From: Desulfovibrio desulfuricans DSM 642
GTDB taxonomy: Bacteria > Desulfobacterota > Desulfovibrionia > Desulfovibrionales > Desulfovibrionaceae
Direction: 5' to 3'
Length of the DNA: 64,000 nt
Assembly (NCBI RefSeq): GCF_000420465.1
Contig: NZ_ATUZ01000014.1
Span: 186,001 to 250,000 of the forward strand
Shown: positions 42,448 through 52,452 of the stretch, one piece after another
Position numbering within the stretch: position 1 is the first letter of the stretch
Layout: each line of letters opens with the position of its first letter
Program-made: the position numbers and the translations under genes
The notes under the pieces: model-generated
What the model was told of the DNA's origin: nothing
Database searches by the model: none
Seen by the model: the letters and a program-made list of their open reading frames with translations, nothing else

Positions 42448-44802
42448 TCAGACGGTCTTCTCCTGCTCCACGGTTGCGGCGAGCACCTGCGCTGCTTCCT
42501 GCATTGCGGTGCGCAATTTTTGCGCTTCTTCCGAAATACGTTCTGATTGCGCGTCTTCTGTTGCTGTTGCAACCGCCCGCAGATGGTCAAGCCTCATGAC
42601 GCCTGCCGAATTTTTGCAGGCATGGGCTGTGCGCCGCAGCTGCTCAAAATCACCCGTTGCAATGGCGGCATCCAGGGTTTGCAGACGCTCGTGAAGTTCA
42701 TGTTCCAATACGTTGGCAAGGCTTTTCAGCACGTCTTCATCGCCATCCAGCGCTTCAAGTGCTGCATTGCGGTTCCAGACAACATTTTTGCATTGTATGT
42801 CAGCAGATTGATGCTCAGTCACGGCGGTTTCTGGCCTGTTCGCAATTGCGGTTTTTACCTGCGCAACAGTTTTTGGCCTGCCGGAGCAATCTGCCGACTT
42901 TGCTGTCACCAGTTTTTCCAGTTCATGGCGCAACTGTTCAAAGCTCAAGGGCTTTAGAAAAACGCCGTCAGCGCCAAGCTCCTCGCATTTGCGCAAAAAC
43001 GAATCGCTTGTTGTCGCTGTGTAGACAACGGAGAGGGTTTCTGCCGGGGACAATGTATCGCCATTCCGCAAAGCCCGCAGCACATCCAACCCACCAATGC
43101 CGGGCAACCGGCTGTCGAGCACAAGCAAGTCCCACAGCCCTTGCCTGGGATCACGCAGCAGTTCCAGTGCCTTTTCGCCGGTTTCAACCGCTACTGGTTC
43201 TGCCCCCATGCTCCGCAACATATGCTGCATGGCGTAGGCAATGGACGCGGTATCCTCCGCCACCAACACTTTTTTGCATACCCGCAAGGGCTTTGCGCAA
43301 CACGGTTGCCCTGACTTGGACGCATCTGACGTGCCCGCATTCTCCCGGGGGTTGGCTTGTAAGGGTTGCGAACACTGCGAAAGCAACACGTAAAGCGTAA
43401 AACAGGCCCCCTGCCCTGTACGGGAAGCCAGATCCACATCCCCGCCCATGAGCCGTGCAAGGGTGCGGGCGATGTTCAGCCCGAGGCCGGTTCCCGGTGT
43501 GCGGGCGGTATCGCGCCCCCGCTGAAAACTCTCAAACACCCTGGCCTGATCTTCCTGCGACATGCCGGGGCCAGTATCAGTGACAGAAATTGCCAGCTTC
43601 AGATGTTCACTGGTACATTCAAGGGCCGTGGCATAAACGCGAACAGAACCAGCCTCGGTAAATTTGACGGCATTACTGACAATGTTGCCCAGGGCCTGCC
43701 GCAAGCGAAAGCTGTCGCCCACCGTACATCGCGGTAGCTTTTCGTCCAGGCCGAGGGTCAGGGAAATCCCCTTGCTGTCGGCAATGGGCCTGTACAAGTT
43801 CACACAGCTTGCGAGGCTCTCCCGCAGATCAAAGGGCGCGGCTTCAAGCGTAGGGGTTCCCTGCTCCAGCGCTGCGTGGTCGGTTATGTCGCCCACCATT
43901 TCCCGCAGGGCCTCTGCGGCTTGTGCAAGATAGCCCAAGGCCTTTTTGCGTTCCTTTTCAGGCAGGTCAGTGCGCTGCGCCAGTTCGCTCATTCCTACAA
44001 TGGCTGTCAGCGGTGTGCGCATGTCGTGGCTGAGGTGCCCCATAAACGAGCTTTTCATGCGGCTTGCTTCCTCCGCCAGCCAGCGCCGATGCGTGAGGTT
44101 GAAGGTCAGGCCGCCAATGGCGAGCACGCCCGTGACTGCAAGCAGCCCGTACAGCAAGCGCATGTTGTAGCGCTGCCTTTCCAGCCCTTTGTGGAATGAG
44201 CTTGCGTCCTGGCTCACGCTGATGCCGCCGAGCACTTCTCCCACTTTTTTGTTTGTATGGCACCGCAAACAGCTTTGCTGGGCCATAAGCACACTCAACA
44301 GGCGCAGGCTTTGACCATTGCCTGGTTGTGGAGCCGTAAACACTTCGGGGGTTTCTTCCGCACAGCGGGCAAGCGCTGATTTTTCCCACACATCCGCCAT
44401 GTTTTCAGGCCGCAGGGGCGCACTGCTTATTACGCTGATGGTCACCCCTTCGCGCGAGCTGCGCTCCGCCAGCTGGCGGCTCATGTATGCCGGGTTAACC
44501 AGCACCAGGGTGCGCCCATCCTGTGTGGTTACTGTGCGTTCCGATTCTGGCAACCAGGGGTTTGGCTGACCGTTGTCACTTTTTTCAACATATACGCCGC
44601 CGTGCGCGGCATTCCAGTTTCTTGCGTCCATTAATTGCTGCGCCATGGTTGAAAGTCGTGTATGCTCCAACTCAAGGCTATGCTCAGCATTGACCTGCAC
44701 TGCCTGGCTGTAAAGAAAGCCAGTAAGACCAAGCCAGGCAAGGCTGGCAACAAGTACCAGCCACGGCATCTTTTTCGACTTTACAAATGATTCGCGCAGC
44801 AT
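42448..44802 (-). CDS. Hybrid sensor histidine kinase with periplasmic heme-type sensor
   Basis: About 784 residues; the ATG at 44802 has GGAAGGG upstream (a GTG two codons earlier is possible). TM1 (~10-32). The periplasmic DUF3365/Tll0287-like domain (~33-205) contains CLRCH near residue 178, a c-type heme attachment motif. TM2 (~216-236). Kinase core with H-box LSHDMRTPL (H~259), N-box NIVSNAVKF and G-boxes DTGPGMS and GTGLGLN. Then a receiver (VLVAEDTAS, LLVLDSRLPGIGG) and a C-terminal HPt domain (AHACKNSAGVM). It would sense nitrite, NO or redox state and pass phosphate to NrfR. Confidence 0.88.
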   Translation of the reverse strand: MLRESFVKSKKMPWLVLVASLAWLGLTGFLYSQAVQVNAEHSLELEHTRLSTMAQQLMDARNWNAAHGGVYVEKSDNGQPNPWLPESERTVTTQDGRTLVLVNPAYMSRQLAERSSREGVTISVISSAPLRPENMADVWEKSALARCAEETPEVFTAPQPGNGQSLRLLSVLMAQQSCLRCHTNKKVGEVLGGISVSQDASSFHKGLERQRYNMRLLYGLLAVTGVLAIGGLTFNLTHRRWLAEEASRMKSSFMGHLSHDMRTPLTAIVGMSELAQRTDLPEKERKKALGYLAQAAEALREMVGDITDHAALEQGTPTLEAAPFDLRESLASCVNLYRPIADSKGISLTLGLDEKLPRCTVGDSFRLRQALGNIVSNAVKFTEAGSVRVYATALECTSEHLKLAISVTDTGPGMSQEDQARVFESFQRGRDTARTPGTGLGLNIARTLARLMGGDVDLASRTGQGACFTLYVLLSQCSQPLQANPRENAGTSDASKSGQPCCAKPLRVCKKVLVAEDTASIAYAMQHMLRSMGAEPVAVETGEKALELLRDPRQGLWDLLVLDSRLPGIGGLDVLRALRNGDTLSPAETLSVVYTATTSDSFLRKCEELGADGVFLKPLSFEQLRHELEKLVTAKSADCSGRPKTVAQVKTAIANRPETAVTEHQSADIQCKNVVWNRNAALEALDGDEDVLKSLANVLEHELHERLQTLDAAIATGDFEQLRRTAHACKNSAGVMRLDHLRAVATATEDAQSERISEEAQKLRTAMQEAAQVLAATVEQEKTV

Positions 44803-44950
44803 GCTCACCCTTCCGGTGGTGTTGTCATTTATTTCTGAATCTGTCTTTTTTTTCTGAATTTTTCTGTGACCGAAATCACTCTTTTTCTTTTGACTTCATG
44901 CAATTATCTTATTTATCTACTAATTATTTTTTTATTTTATTTACTGGTTT

Positions 44951-44965
44951 TGGTACGTTTCTTGT
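44951..44965 (+). promoter_or_regulatory. Sigma-54 (-24/-12) promoter of nrfHA
   Basis: TGGTACG (44951-44957), four bases, TTGT (44962-44965) matches TGGCACG-N4-TTGC at all but two positions with exact spacing, about 60 bases before nrfH. Repeats of TTCTGAAT upstream (44832-44865) may be NrfR sites. Confidence 0.7.
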
Positions 44966-44979
44966 TTTCATAACCAGGA

Positions 44980-44998
44980 TGCCGCCATGGGGGCGGCA
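44980..44998 (+). promoter_or_regulatory. Leader hairpin of nrfH
   Basis: TGCCGCC (44980-44986) and GGCGGCA (44992-44998) form a hairpin in the presumed 5' leader, 26 bases before the ATG. It may affect stability or translation. Confidence 0.45.
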
Positions 44999-45024
44999 CA
45001 CAAGGAGCGAGTTAAGGAGGCTCT

Positions 45025-45492
45025 ATGGGAACACCCCGCAATGGACCATGGCTTAAGGTGCTGTTGGGCGGCGTTGCGGCGGGAATGGTGCTTTTGGGTG
45101 TGCTTGCGTACGCCATGACGACAACTGACCAGCGACCTTTTTGCGCCAGTTGTCACATAATGCAGGAAGCAGCCGTGACCCAGAAAATGGGATCACACGC
45201 CAAACTTTCCTGCAATGAGTGCCATGCCCCGCATAATCTGCTGGCCAAGCTGCCGTTCAAGGCCCAGGAAGGCCTGCGCGACGTTATCGGCAATGTTTCA
45301 GGCCACGACATTCCGCGTCCTTTGAGTGTTCGCACCAAGGATGTTGTCAATGCCAACTGCATGGCCTGCCATAGTCAGACCAATGTCAATGTGGCCAGCA
45401 TGGACGCCAAACCCTACTGCGTGGATTGCCACAAGGGTGTGGCCCACATGCGCATGATGCCTATAAGCACAAGGACGGTAGCCAATGACTAA
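45025..45492 (+). CDS. nrfH: Cytochrome c nitrite reductase small subunit NrfH
   Basis: A 155-residue NapC/NirT-family membrane quinol dehydrogenase. One N-terminal helix (~8-32) anchors it and four c-heme motifs follow: CASCH, CNECH, CMACH and CVDCH, the standard NrfH count. It takes electrons from menaquinol and feeds NrfA in the periplasm. AAGGAGG lies seven bases before the ATG. The stop overlaps the nrfA start by eight bases, so the two are coupled. Confidence 0.95.
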   Translation: MGTPRNGPWLKVLLGGVAAGMVLLGVLAYAMTTTDQRPFCASCHIMQEAAVTQKMGSHAKLSCNECHAPHNLLAKLPFKAQEGLRDVIGNVSGHDIPRPLSVRTKDVVNANCMACHSQTNVNVASMDAKPYCVDCHKGVAHMRMMPISTRTVAND

Positions 45493-47067
45493 GAGCAACA
45501 TACACAAGGCCCTGGGAGTGGTGGCCCTGCTTGGCATAGCTTTGCTCGCGGGCTGTCAGGATGTTTCCACTGACCTTAAGCCCCCGAAGTACAAAACTTC
45601 CATACCTGAAAGTGAAACCCGTATTTCTGCTTTCCAGAAAGATTTTCCGCAGCAGTACGCCTCGTACATGAAGAACAACGAATCCTCGGTCATGACCGAA
45701 TACAAGGGTTCCATCCCCTATCACAAGAACGACAACGTCAATCCCCTGCCCAAGGGCTTCAAGCATGCGCAGCCCTATCTCAAGAATCTGTGGCTGGGTT
45801 ATCCCTTCATGTACGAATACAATGAAGCGCGCGGCCACACGTACGCCATTGAAGATTTTCTCAATATTGACCGTATCAACCGCTTTGCCGCCGACGGCAA
45901 GGGCGGCCTGCCCGCCACCTGCTGGAACTGCAAAACCCCCAAGATGATGGAATGGGTCAAGCAGTACGGCGATGCCTTCTGGTCAAAAGACGTCAATGAA
46001 TTCCGCAGTAAAGACAAGATCAACGAAATGGATGAAACCATTGGTTGCGCCAACTGCCACGATCCTGTGACCATGGAACTGCGCCCTTACTCCGAGCCGC
46101 TCAAAGACTGGTTGAAGCGTAGCGGGCAAGACTGGGCCAAGCTTTCGCGCAACCAGAAGCGCAGCCTTGTATGCGCGCAGTGCCATGTGGAATACTATTT
46201 CACCCACAAGGACAACGGCCCCGCCGCCAAGCCCGTGTTCCCCTGGGACAACGGCTTTAACCCCGAAGACATGTACCAGTACTACAAAGGGCACGGCCCC
46301 AAGGGCGCCGATGGCAAGCCCGGGCCTTTTGTTGACTGGACGCACGCGGCCTCCAAGGTCGGCATGATCAAGATGCAGCATCCTGACTATGAAATGTTCC
46401 AGGACGGCCCCCATGGCGCTGCCGGAGTTGCCTGCGCCGACTGCCACATGCCCTACATGCGTGAAGGCGGCAAAAAGGTTTCCAGTCACTGGATGACCTC
46501 ACCCCTCAAGGATCCGGAACTGCGCGCCTGCCGTCAGTGCCACGCCGACAAAACCGCTGACTACCTGCGCGGCCGCGTGGAATACACCCAGAAGAAGGCC
46601 TTTGAACAGCTGCTGAAAGCGCAGGAAATCTCGGTTAAGGCGCATGAAGCTGTTCGTCTTGCCAATGCCTACGAAGGCAAGCGCGCAGCCGATTACGACG
46701 CCCTGATGACCGAAGCGCGCGAAATGGTGCGCAAGGGCAGTTGTTCTGGGATTACGTTTCTGCGGAAAACAGCGTTGGTTTCCACAACCCCGCCAAGACG
46801 CTTGATACGCTCATGACCTCTATGGAATGCAGCCAGAAGGCCGTTGATCTTGCCACCAAGGCTACGGATTTTGGCATTGCTGAAGCGCTTTCCAAGGATA
46901 TCAAGGAAACTGTGCCGCCCATTCTGGAAATGAGCCGCAAGCTCCAGCAGGACCCCGAATTCCTCAAGAAGAACCCCTGGACCAAGCTGCTGCCCACCTT
47001 GCCAAAGGCTGATCAGGTTTGGGACAATCAGACAAGGATCACTTCTGAGGCAAAGCCTGCCCAGTAG
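45485..47067 (+). pseudogene. nrfA: Cytochrome c nitrite reductase NrfA, interrupted by a frameshift
   Basis: The pentaheme enzyme reduces nitrite to ammonium. The first frame (to 46738) has a lipoprotein signal (LLAGCQ) and all five hemes: the lysine-ligated catalytic CWNCK, then CANCH, CAQCH (with the active-site Tyr in VEYYF), CADCH and CRQCH. After MVRKG (residue 418) the frame shifts. The correct continuation, FWDYVSAENSVGFHN to SEAKPAQ, lies in another frame from 46741. Restoring one base between 46738 and 46739 gives ...KGQLFWDYV and a normal ~527-residue protein. As written, translation ends at 46816 without the C-terminal helices that form the dimer. Real mutation or sequence error is undecided. 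Confidence 0.88.
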
Positions 47068-47120
47068 CCCGTAGTTGCATGCAGGCCAGGCGATTACGCG
47101 GCACTGCATAACTTTCAAAA

Positions 47121-47154
47121 CAGCAAGGCCCCTCTTCAGGGGCCTTGCTGTTTT
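47121..47154 (+). terminator. Terminator of nrfHA
   Basis: CAGCAAGGCCCCT (47121-47133), loop CTTC, AGGGGCCTTGCTG (47138-47150), then TTTT. A perfect 13-bp stem flanked by A and T runs, so it could work both ways. Confidence 0.92.
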
Positions 47155-47337
47155 GATCTCTCAAAGTATGAATACTGTTGTTATTACGGTTTGTTATCCC
47201 ATTATTATTTTTTTGTCTGCCAAAAATAATCCTCGTAGCTTGCCAATCAGGCACACAAATTGCTTAATCCTGTGCAGCACATATGTGTTATATTTTTGAC
47301 TTTTGCAAAATTATTTGCAAACACAGTAGGTTGCAGC

Positions 47338-47841
47338 ATGGAAGCAGCAATACACTCAAACACTTGGCGAAGATGGCGCAATTTTGCGTTGCTCTTGGCA
47401 TGCGCCGTACTTCTGACAGGCTGCGGAGCTTTCAGATCCGCGCCCGATAGCGGCCCAGCACCAGAATCCGCGCGCAAGGTTGTTAAAACGGCCTATACGC
47501 AAATGGGCAAAAAATACAGACCTGGCGGAGCCTCACCGCAAAAGGGCTTTGACTGCTCCGGTTTGATCTGGTGGGCATATAATCAGAACGGCGTAAAAGT
47601 GCCGCGCATAACAACTGATCAGGCTCACACAGGGCAGCAGGTTCCGCTTTCATCTGCCCGGCAGGGAGACATCCTTGTTTTTCGCACCAGCTCCGGCCCA
47701 AGGGGGCTGCACACTGGCATATATGCTGGCGGCAATTCCTTTATCCACAGCCCCAGACGCGGCGAAAATGTGAGGGTTGAGAGCCTTGACGTACCATACT
47801 GGCGCAACAAACTTATCGCGGTAAGGCGGGTTGTGCACTGA
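47338..47841 (+). CDS. NlpC/P60-family cell-wall hydrolase, lipoprotein
   Basis: About 167 residues from the ATG at 47338. The N-terminal signal ends in a lipobox (VLLTGCG, Cys ~27), so it is anchored to a membrane. The NlpC/P60 domain (~45-165) has the catalytic Cys in FDCSGLIWWAY, the His in GLHTGIYAGG and a third polar residue, His, in FIHSPRRG. It probably cuts gamma-D-Glu-diaminopimelate bonds in peptidoglycan peptides. It is a stand-alone gene ended by the hairpin at 47887. Confidence 0.88.
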   Translation: MEAAIHSNTWRRWRNFALLLACAVLLTGCGAFRSAPDSGPAPESARKVVKTAYTQMGKKYRPGGASPQKGFDCSGLIWWAYNQNGVKVPRITTDQAHTGQQVPLSSARQGDILVFRTSSGPRGLHTGIYAGGNSFIHSPRRGENVRVESLDVPYWRNKLIAVRRVVH

Positions 47842-47886
47842 TCAGCAGCAGCGCCACCGCGTAATCACGCAATTGTTTATTTTATT

Positions 47887-47922
47887 GGCGGTAACGGCTC
47901 AGTCTGTACCGCCTTTTCTGTT
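47887..47922 (+). terminator. Terminator after NlpC/P60 gene
   Basis: GGCGGTA (47887-47893) pairs with TACCGCC (47907-47913), followed by TTTTCTGTTT. Confidence 0.75.
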
Positions 47923-48088
47923 TGCTGACTTGCTATTAAATTTTGTTTGGAGTATTTCAAAAAGAATTACATCGGAATCACCTTGTTGCTGATTTCCGTT
48001 TCTGCCCACTCCTTTTATCCGATTCAAATAGCCGGGTAGCCCACTTCGCAGCTCGTTTGAGGCGTCCTTGCCCGGCGCGGGAGGAGAC

Positions 48089-48673
48089 ATGGCTCGCAAG
48101 GCTGTAGTTGCTGAAAGCCTGTTGAGTATTGCGGATATTTCGCGCCATTTTTCCTTGCCAGAATCCACCACCCGCTATTACTGCAAACGGTTTGCCCATT
48201 TTATTCCCAGTGTTGGCGACGGCCGCAGACGCCGCTATCGCCGTGAAACGCTGGAAGTAATTGCTGCCGTGCTTGAGCAGATGCAAAAATCCCGCACGGC
48301 AGCAGCGGTTGAAGATGCGCTTAACGCGCGCTTTCCGCGAAATGCCGTTGCTGTTACAGATGCTGATTCTTCCACAGCCATTGCTGAAGTTCCTTCGAGC
48401 AATGACTTTTTCCCTTCCGCTGCACTTCAGATTCTGGAGCGCCAGACAAACGCCATTGAGGGCATTGCCCATTTGCTGCAACTTGTTGTACAGCGCCTCC
48501 CTGCCCCCGGCGGCAGCAATACGCCAGAGGTTGGACAGTTGCGCCAGGAGGTTGCAAACTTGCGTGTTTTGCTTGATTCGTCCGAAAAAACGCAACAAGC
48601 CGACCTTGATCAGTTGCGCTCATGGATGACCAAGGTTATCCGCAATCGCGGTGGTTCAGGACAGTCAGAATAA
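48089..48673 (+). CDS. MerR-type helix-turn-helix protein
   Basis: About 194 residues; the ATG at 48089 follows GGGAGGAGAC. The N-terminal winged helix (SIADISRHFSLPESTTRYYC, then GRRRRYRRETL) is MerR-like, residues ~12-70. The C-terminal part has a predicted coiled coil (LRQEVANLRVLLDSSEKTQQ) around residues 155-180, for dimerisation. No metal-binding cysteine cluster of the classical MerR type is present. The target and effector are unknown. It resembles the small MerR-like regulators common in Desulfovibrio. Confidence 0.75.
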   Translation: MARKAVVAESLLSIADISRHFSLPESTTRYYCKRFAHFIPSVGDGRRRRYRRETLEVIAAVLEQMQKSRTAAAVEDALNARFPRNAVAVTDADSSTAIAEVPSSNDFFPSAALQILERQTNAIEGIAHLLQLVVQRLPAPGGSNTPEVGQLRQEVANLRVLLDSSEKTQQADLDQLRSWMTKVIRNRGGSGQSE

Positions 48674-48690
48674 TTTTGCCACAGCAAGCA

Positions 48691-48718
48691 GAAAGGCCGC
48701 GCAATTGCGCGGCCTTTC
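48691..48718. terminator. Palindromic terminator between MerR and GNAT genes
   Basis: GAAAGGCCGCGC-AATT-GCGCGGCCTTTC is a perfect 28-base palindrome between convergent genes. It can serve both strands. Confidence 0.75.
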
Positions 48719-48861
48719 TCATGTTCATTTTTACGTTTCCGAAACACATAGAAATCAGGAGCTGGTTGCACTTTTGCCGCACCGTAACGCGACTGATTTA
48801 CATGCCGCTCCGCCTGTCTATTCTGCGGATATACTCCGCCAGAACATCACGTTGAGGCGTG

Positions 48862-49326
48862 TCACTCACTACCGAGCTTGCTGATTTTTTCCAGCCAGAC
48901 CAGTTCAACCCCGCTTGCGGTTTGGGCCTTTTTGTACGGAACAAAACCGAATTTTTCATATAACCGCAAGTTGCGTTCACTTTTTGCGCTGGTGAAGAGT
49001 TCATACCGGGCGGCTTTTATTGCGGACAAAATTGCCGTCATCAGTGCAGAGCCGTATCCCCTGCCCTGCCATTGCGGCAATACGGCAAGGCGACCAATGT
49101 GGGCTGTACCTTCTGTAAGGTGCGCCCTGACCGTTCCTGCCAGCGTCTGCCCATCCAGTGCCTTGAGTACTACGCAAGTGCGCCATTCCGCCACCAGTTC
49201 TTCAAGCGTTTGCGTGAGTGGCGGGATATTCCAATTTTCTACCAGCCTCGCTTCGCTTTCAAATGCGGCCCTTTGCAGGGCCAGAATTTGCGGCAAGTCG
49301 GATTTTGTAGCTGGCAGAATTGTCAT
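48862..49326 (-). CDS. GNAT-family N-acetyltransferase
   Basis: A 154-residue acetyltransferase. The acetyl-CoA pyrophosphate loop is RLAVLPQWQGRGYGSALM (residues ~79-96), preceded by the beta4 strand and followed by LRLYEKFGFVPY. The N-terminal MTILPATKSDLPQILALQRAAF is typical. The acceptor substrate (amine, amino acid or antibiotic) cannot be predicted. It starts three bases after the stop of the upstream DsbA-like gene, so the two may be co-transcribed. Confidence 0.88.
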   Translation of the reverse strand: MTILPATKSDLPQILALQRAAFESEARLVENWNIPPLTQTLEELVAEWRTCVVLKALDGQTLAGTVRAHLTEGTAHIGRLAVLPQWQGRGYGSALMTAILSAIKAARYELFTSAKSERNLRLYEKFGFVPYKKAQTASGVELVWLEKISKLGSE

Positions 49327-49329
49327 GCG

Positions 49330-50136
49330 CTACTTGCTGTTTTTCAGCGCCATATCAATAGCGCTCTTAAAGAGATCAAGCGGCAGTGCTCCGCGAACCA
49401 CAAGGTTGTTTACAAGAAAATACGGAGTCCCTTCAATGCCGAGCTTTTGGGCATCCATCTGGTCTTCGGCAATGATGTCTGTAACCTTTTTGCTGTGTAC
49501 ATCCTTGGCAAGGCGCTTCATGTCCACGCCAAGGCCTTCGGCAGTCTTTTTCAAAAAGGTTTCACCCTCGGCAATGAGCTTGTCCCTGTCTGCAAACAGG
49601 GCCTTGTAGAACTGCCAGGCCTTTTCCTCACTCTGCTGGGATATGGCTACAAAATATGCTGAGGCAATGTTGGCCGGGCCTTTGTCGTCCAAAGGCATAT
49701 TTTTGAAAACAAGGCTCACGTCCTTGCCGTACTCCTGCAAAATGACATCCACAGTTTTGGAGGCCTGCTGGCAAAAGTGGCAGGTAAAATCAGAAAAGGC
49801 CACAATGCGCACCTTGGCCTTGGGTGATCCCATGACCGGGCGGCCCTCTGTTTTAACCGTTTTTGTCACTTTCATATCCTGCGCCCACTGGGCCTCAAGG
49901 CTGTGCTGACGGCGCAGATTTGACCCCTGCTGAGCGATATCGAGCACAGATTCGCTTTGCCTGCGCAGCACATCCATGACCAGTTCTGGCCGCTCCCGGA
50001 ACAGTTTTTCAAGCAGCTTCGGCAGGTTTTCTTCCGTGACTTCCACAGCATTTGCAACGGCGCTCATACCGGGCACAATCCCAGCAGCCATGCTTGAGGC
50101 CAATATAAAGGCCGCCATCAATTTTTTACTAACCAT
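49330..50136 (-). CDS. DsbA-family periplasmic thiol-disulfide protein
   Basis: 268 residues with a Sec signal peptide cleaved near SAVANA (about residue 30). A helical N-terminal extension (~32-105) precedes a DsbA-like thioredoxin domain with active site CHFC in FSDFTCHFCQQ, and a cis-Pro loop in IEGTPYFLVNN. The extension is typical of the BdbD/Com1-like group rather than classical DsbA. It would oxidise or isomerise disulfides of exported proteins, perhaps including multiheme cytochromes. The GNAT gene follows immediately. Confidence 0.88.
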   Translation of the reverse strand: MVSKKLMAAFILASSMAAGIVPGMSAVANAVEVTEENLPKLLEKLFRERPELVMDVLRRQSESVLDIAQQGSNLRRQHSLEAQWAQDMKVTKTVKTEGRPVMGSPKAKVRIVAFSDFTCHFCQQASKTVDVILQEYGKDVSLVFKNMPLDDKGPANIASAYFVAISQQSEEKAWQFYKALFADRDKLIAEGETFLKKTAEGLGVDMKRLAKDVHSKKVTDIIAEDQMDAQKLGIEGTPYFLVNNLVVRGALPLDLFKSAIDMALKNSK

Positions 50137-50164
50137 ACACTATCCTTATTTTCTGCGCTCTCGC

Positions 50165-50554
50165 TTAGCCCTGCTCCGCCTCGAGGCGAATCTGGGTAGC
50201 GGCATCTTCAATTTTAAAGAGCAGTTCATCAATGTCAACAGGCTTCATCAGGTAGCCAAATGCCCCCTCGCTCATGGCCTGAACAGCGAGCTGCATATCC
50301 GCATGGCCAGAAAGCAAAATAACCTGAGTTTTAGGCCACCGGGAATGGATAATCTGCAAGGCGGACATGCCATCCATAACCGGCATTTTTACATCCATAA
50401 TTACAATGCCAAAGGGGAACTGCTCCATGGCATCCACAGCCAGTTGCCCGTTAGCAGCGGATTGGCACTCATACCCTCGGCGGCCAAGGCGCTTGGAGAG
50501 TATTCGCGTTACATCTGATTCGTCATCAACCAACAGCACTTTTGCTAGTTCCAT
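50165..50554 (-). CDS. Single-domain response regulator
   Basis: 129 residues from the ATG at 50554, with GGAGAAAGT upstream. It is only a receiver domain: acidic pocket VDDESD, phosphoacceptor D54 in VIMDVKMPVMDG, Ser/Thr in LLSGHAD and Lys in YLMKPVD. There is no output domain, so it probably works by protein-protein contact, like CheY or a phosphorelay shuttle. No kinase is adjacent. It lies divergent from parA across the parS region. Confidence 0.88.
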   Translation of the reverse strand: MELAKVLLVDDESDVTRILSKRLGRRGYECQSAANGQLAVDAMEQFPFGIVIMDVKMPVMDGMSALQIIHSRWPKTQVILLSGHADMQLAVQAMSEGAFGYLMKPVDIDELLFKIEDAATQIRLEAEQG

Positions 50555-51646
<1,092 letters not shown>

Positions 51647-51654
51647 GGGCAAGC

Positions 51655-52059
51655 TTATTCCTTAGGGGTGGTGTGCTCTACCGCAACGTGCTTGTGAAAA
51701 TGCTTCTGCCGGATTGTGGTTCCGCATGCACGGCAATGAAAAACAAGCAGGCCGCCAATATTCGCGTTAGTCAGTATAAACGGACTTTCGGGATCATTGC
51801 GCCAATCCTCGGTGCTGGCGGCACAGTGGGGGCAGGTAACTGAAGGGCTGTAGGGATATTTGAAATCCCAAAACTTCATGAGTTCTTCAAAACTTTCCAG
51901 CGGGCCGGCTGCCTGTTCGAGTTCTTGGGGCTTTGCATCGGCTGCCAAAATGCTGCGAACCTTGGGCTCCATTTTTTCCCAGAGGGGCCAGGGAATAATC
52001 ACAGAAGAAATATTGCCCTTGATATCGGTGATATACTGAAGCTGCGGGTTATCCTGCAT
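51655..52059 (-). CDS. Zinc-ribbon-like hypothetical protein between parA and parB
   Basis: About 134 residues from the ATG at 52059 (AAGGACTCG upstream), on the strand opposite parA and parB. The C-terminal half has CPHC (residue ~83) and CRAC (~114) forming a likely zinc ribbon. After it comes a His-rich tail (RQKHFHKHVAVEH). The N-terminal part (SSVIIPWPLWEKMEPKVRSI) recalls short antitoxin-like or substrate-docking segments but is not assigned. It ends nine bases from the parA stop, convergent. Confidence 0.7.
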   Translation of the reverse strand: MQDNPQLQYITDIKGNISSVIIPWPLWEKMEPKVRSILAADAKPQELEQAAGPLESFEELMKFWDFKYPYSPSVTCPHCAASTEDWRNDPESPFILTNANIGGLLVFHCRACGTTIRQKHFHKHVAVEHTTPKE

Positions 52060-52452
52060 AACGAGTCCTTGAAGTAAAAAGCGGGGCCAAACCAAAGTCG
52101 AACTTTGGAACAAAAAGATACGCCTCGCACAAGGGCAAAATACCGCCCATTGCGCAACAAAACCAGCCAGGCAGATTTCTGCCAGAAAACAATAGCGCAT
52201 AAGGTGCCGCGCCCCAAGGGCAAATGTCAAGGATACTGCAACGAAGTGCGGGTGTTTTGCGCAATAAGCTTGCGCCCCTTAAAAAGACCCTGCAACGTGC
52301 AGCAAAAGTTTGGCACATACAAATTTTGAATGAAGGCAATCACACAAGCGGTTTGTTGAAACGGCAATCCGCAATGGCAACGGGCTTGCACCACTGGGGT
52401 CCGGAACAATGGTTGTATTGCCGCAACCACAGCTTATGCTGGAGGAATAAAA
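52060..52452. other. Intergenic region, 393 bp, before parB
   Basis: Between the zinc-ribbon gene and parB. It must hold divergent promoters for both. I see no gene, no full parS copy and no strong hairpin. Confidence 0.6.

Noticed and set aside
46736-46745. Programmed frameshift in nrfA
   Set aside because: No slippery heptamer or downstream stem-loop of the usual kind is visible at the site, and NrfA homologues are encoded in one frame; mutation or sequence error is simpler.
48798-49004. Short minus-strand frame after the GNAT gene ending SDTPQRDVLAEYIRRIDRR
   Set aside because: The tail looks protein-like, but the GNAT protein is already full-size and the frame has no independent start signal. 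A frameshifted extension of GNAT cannot be shown.
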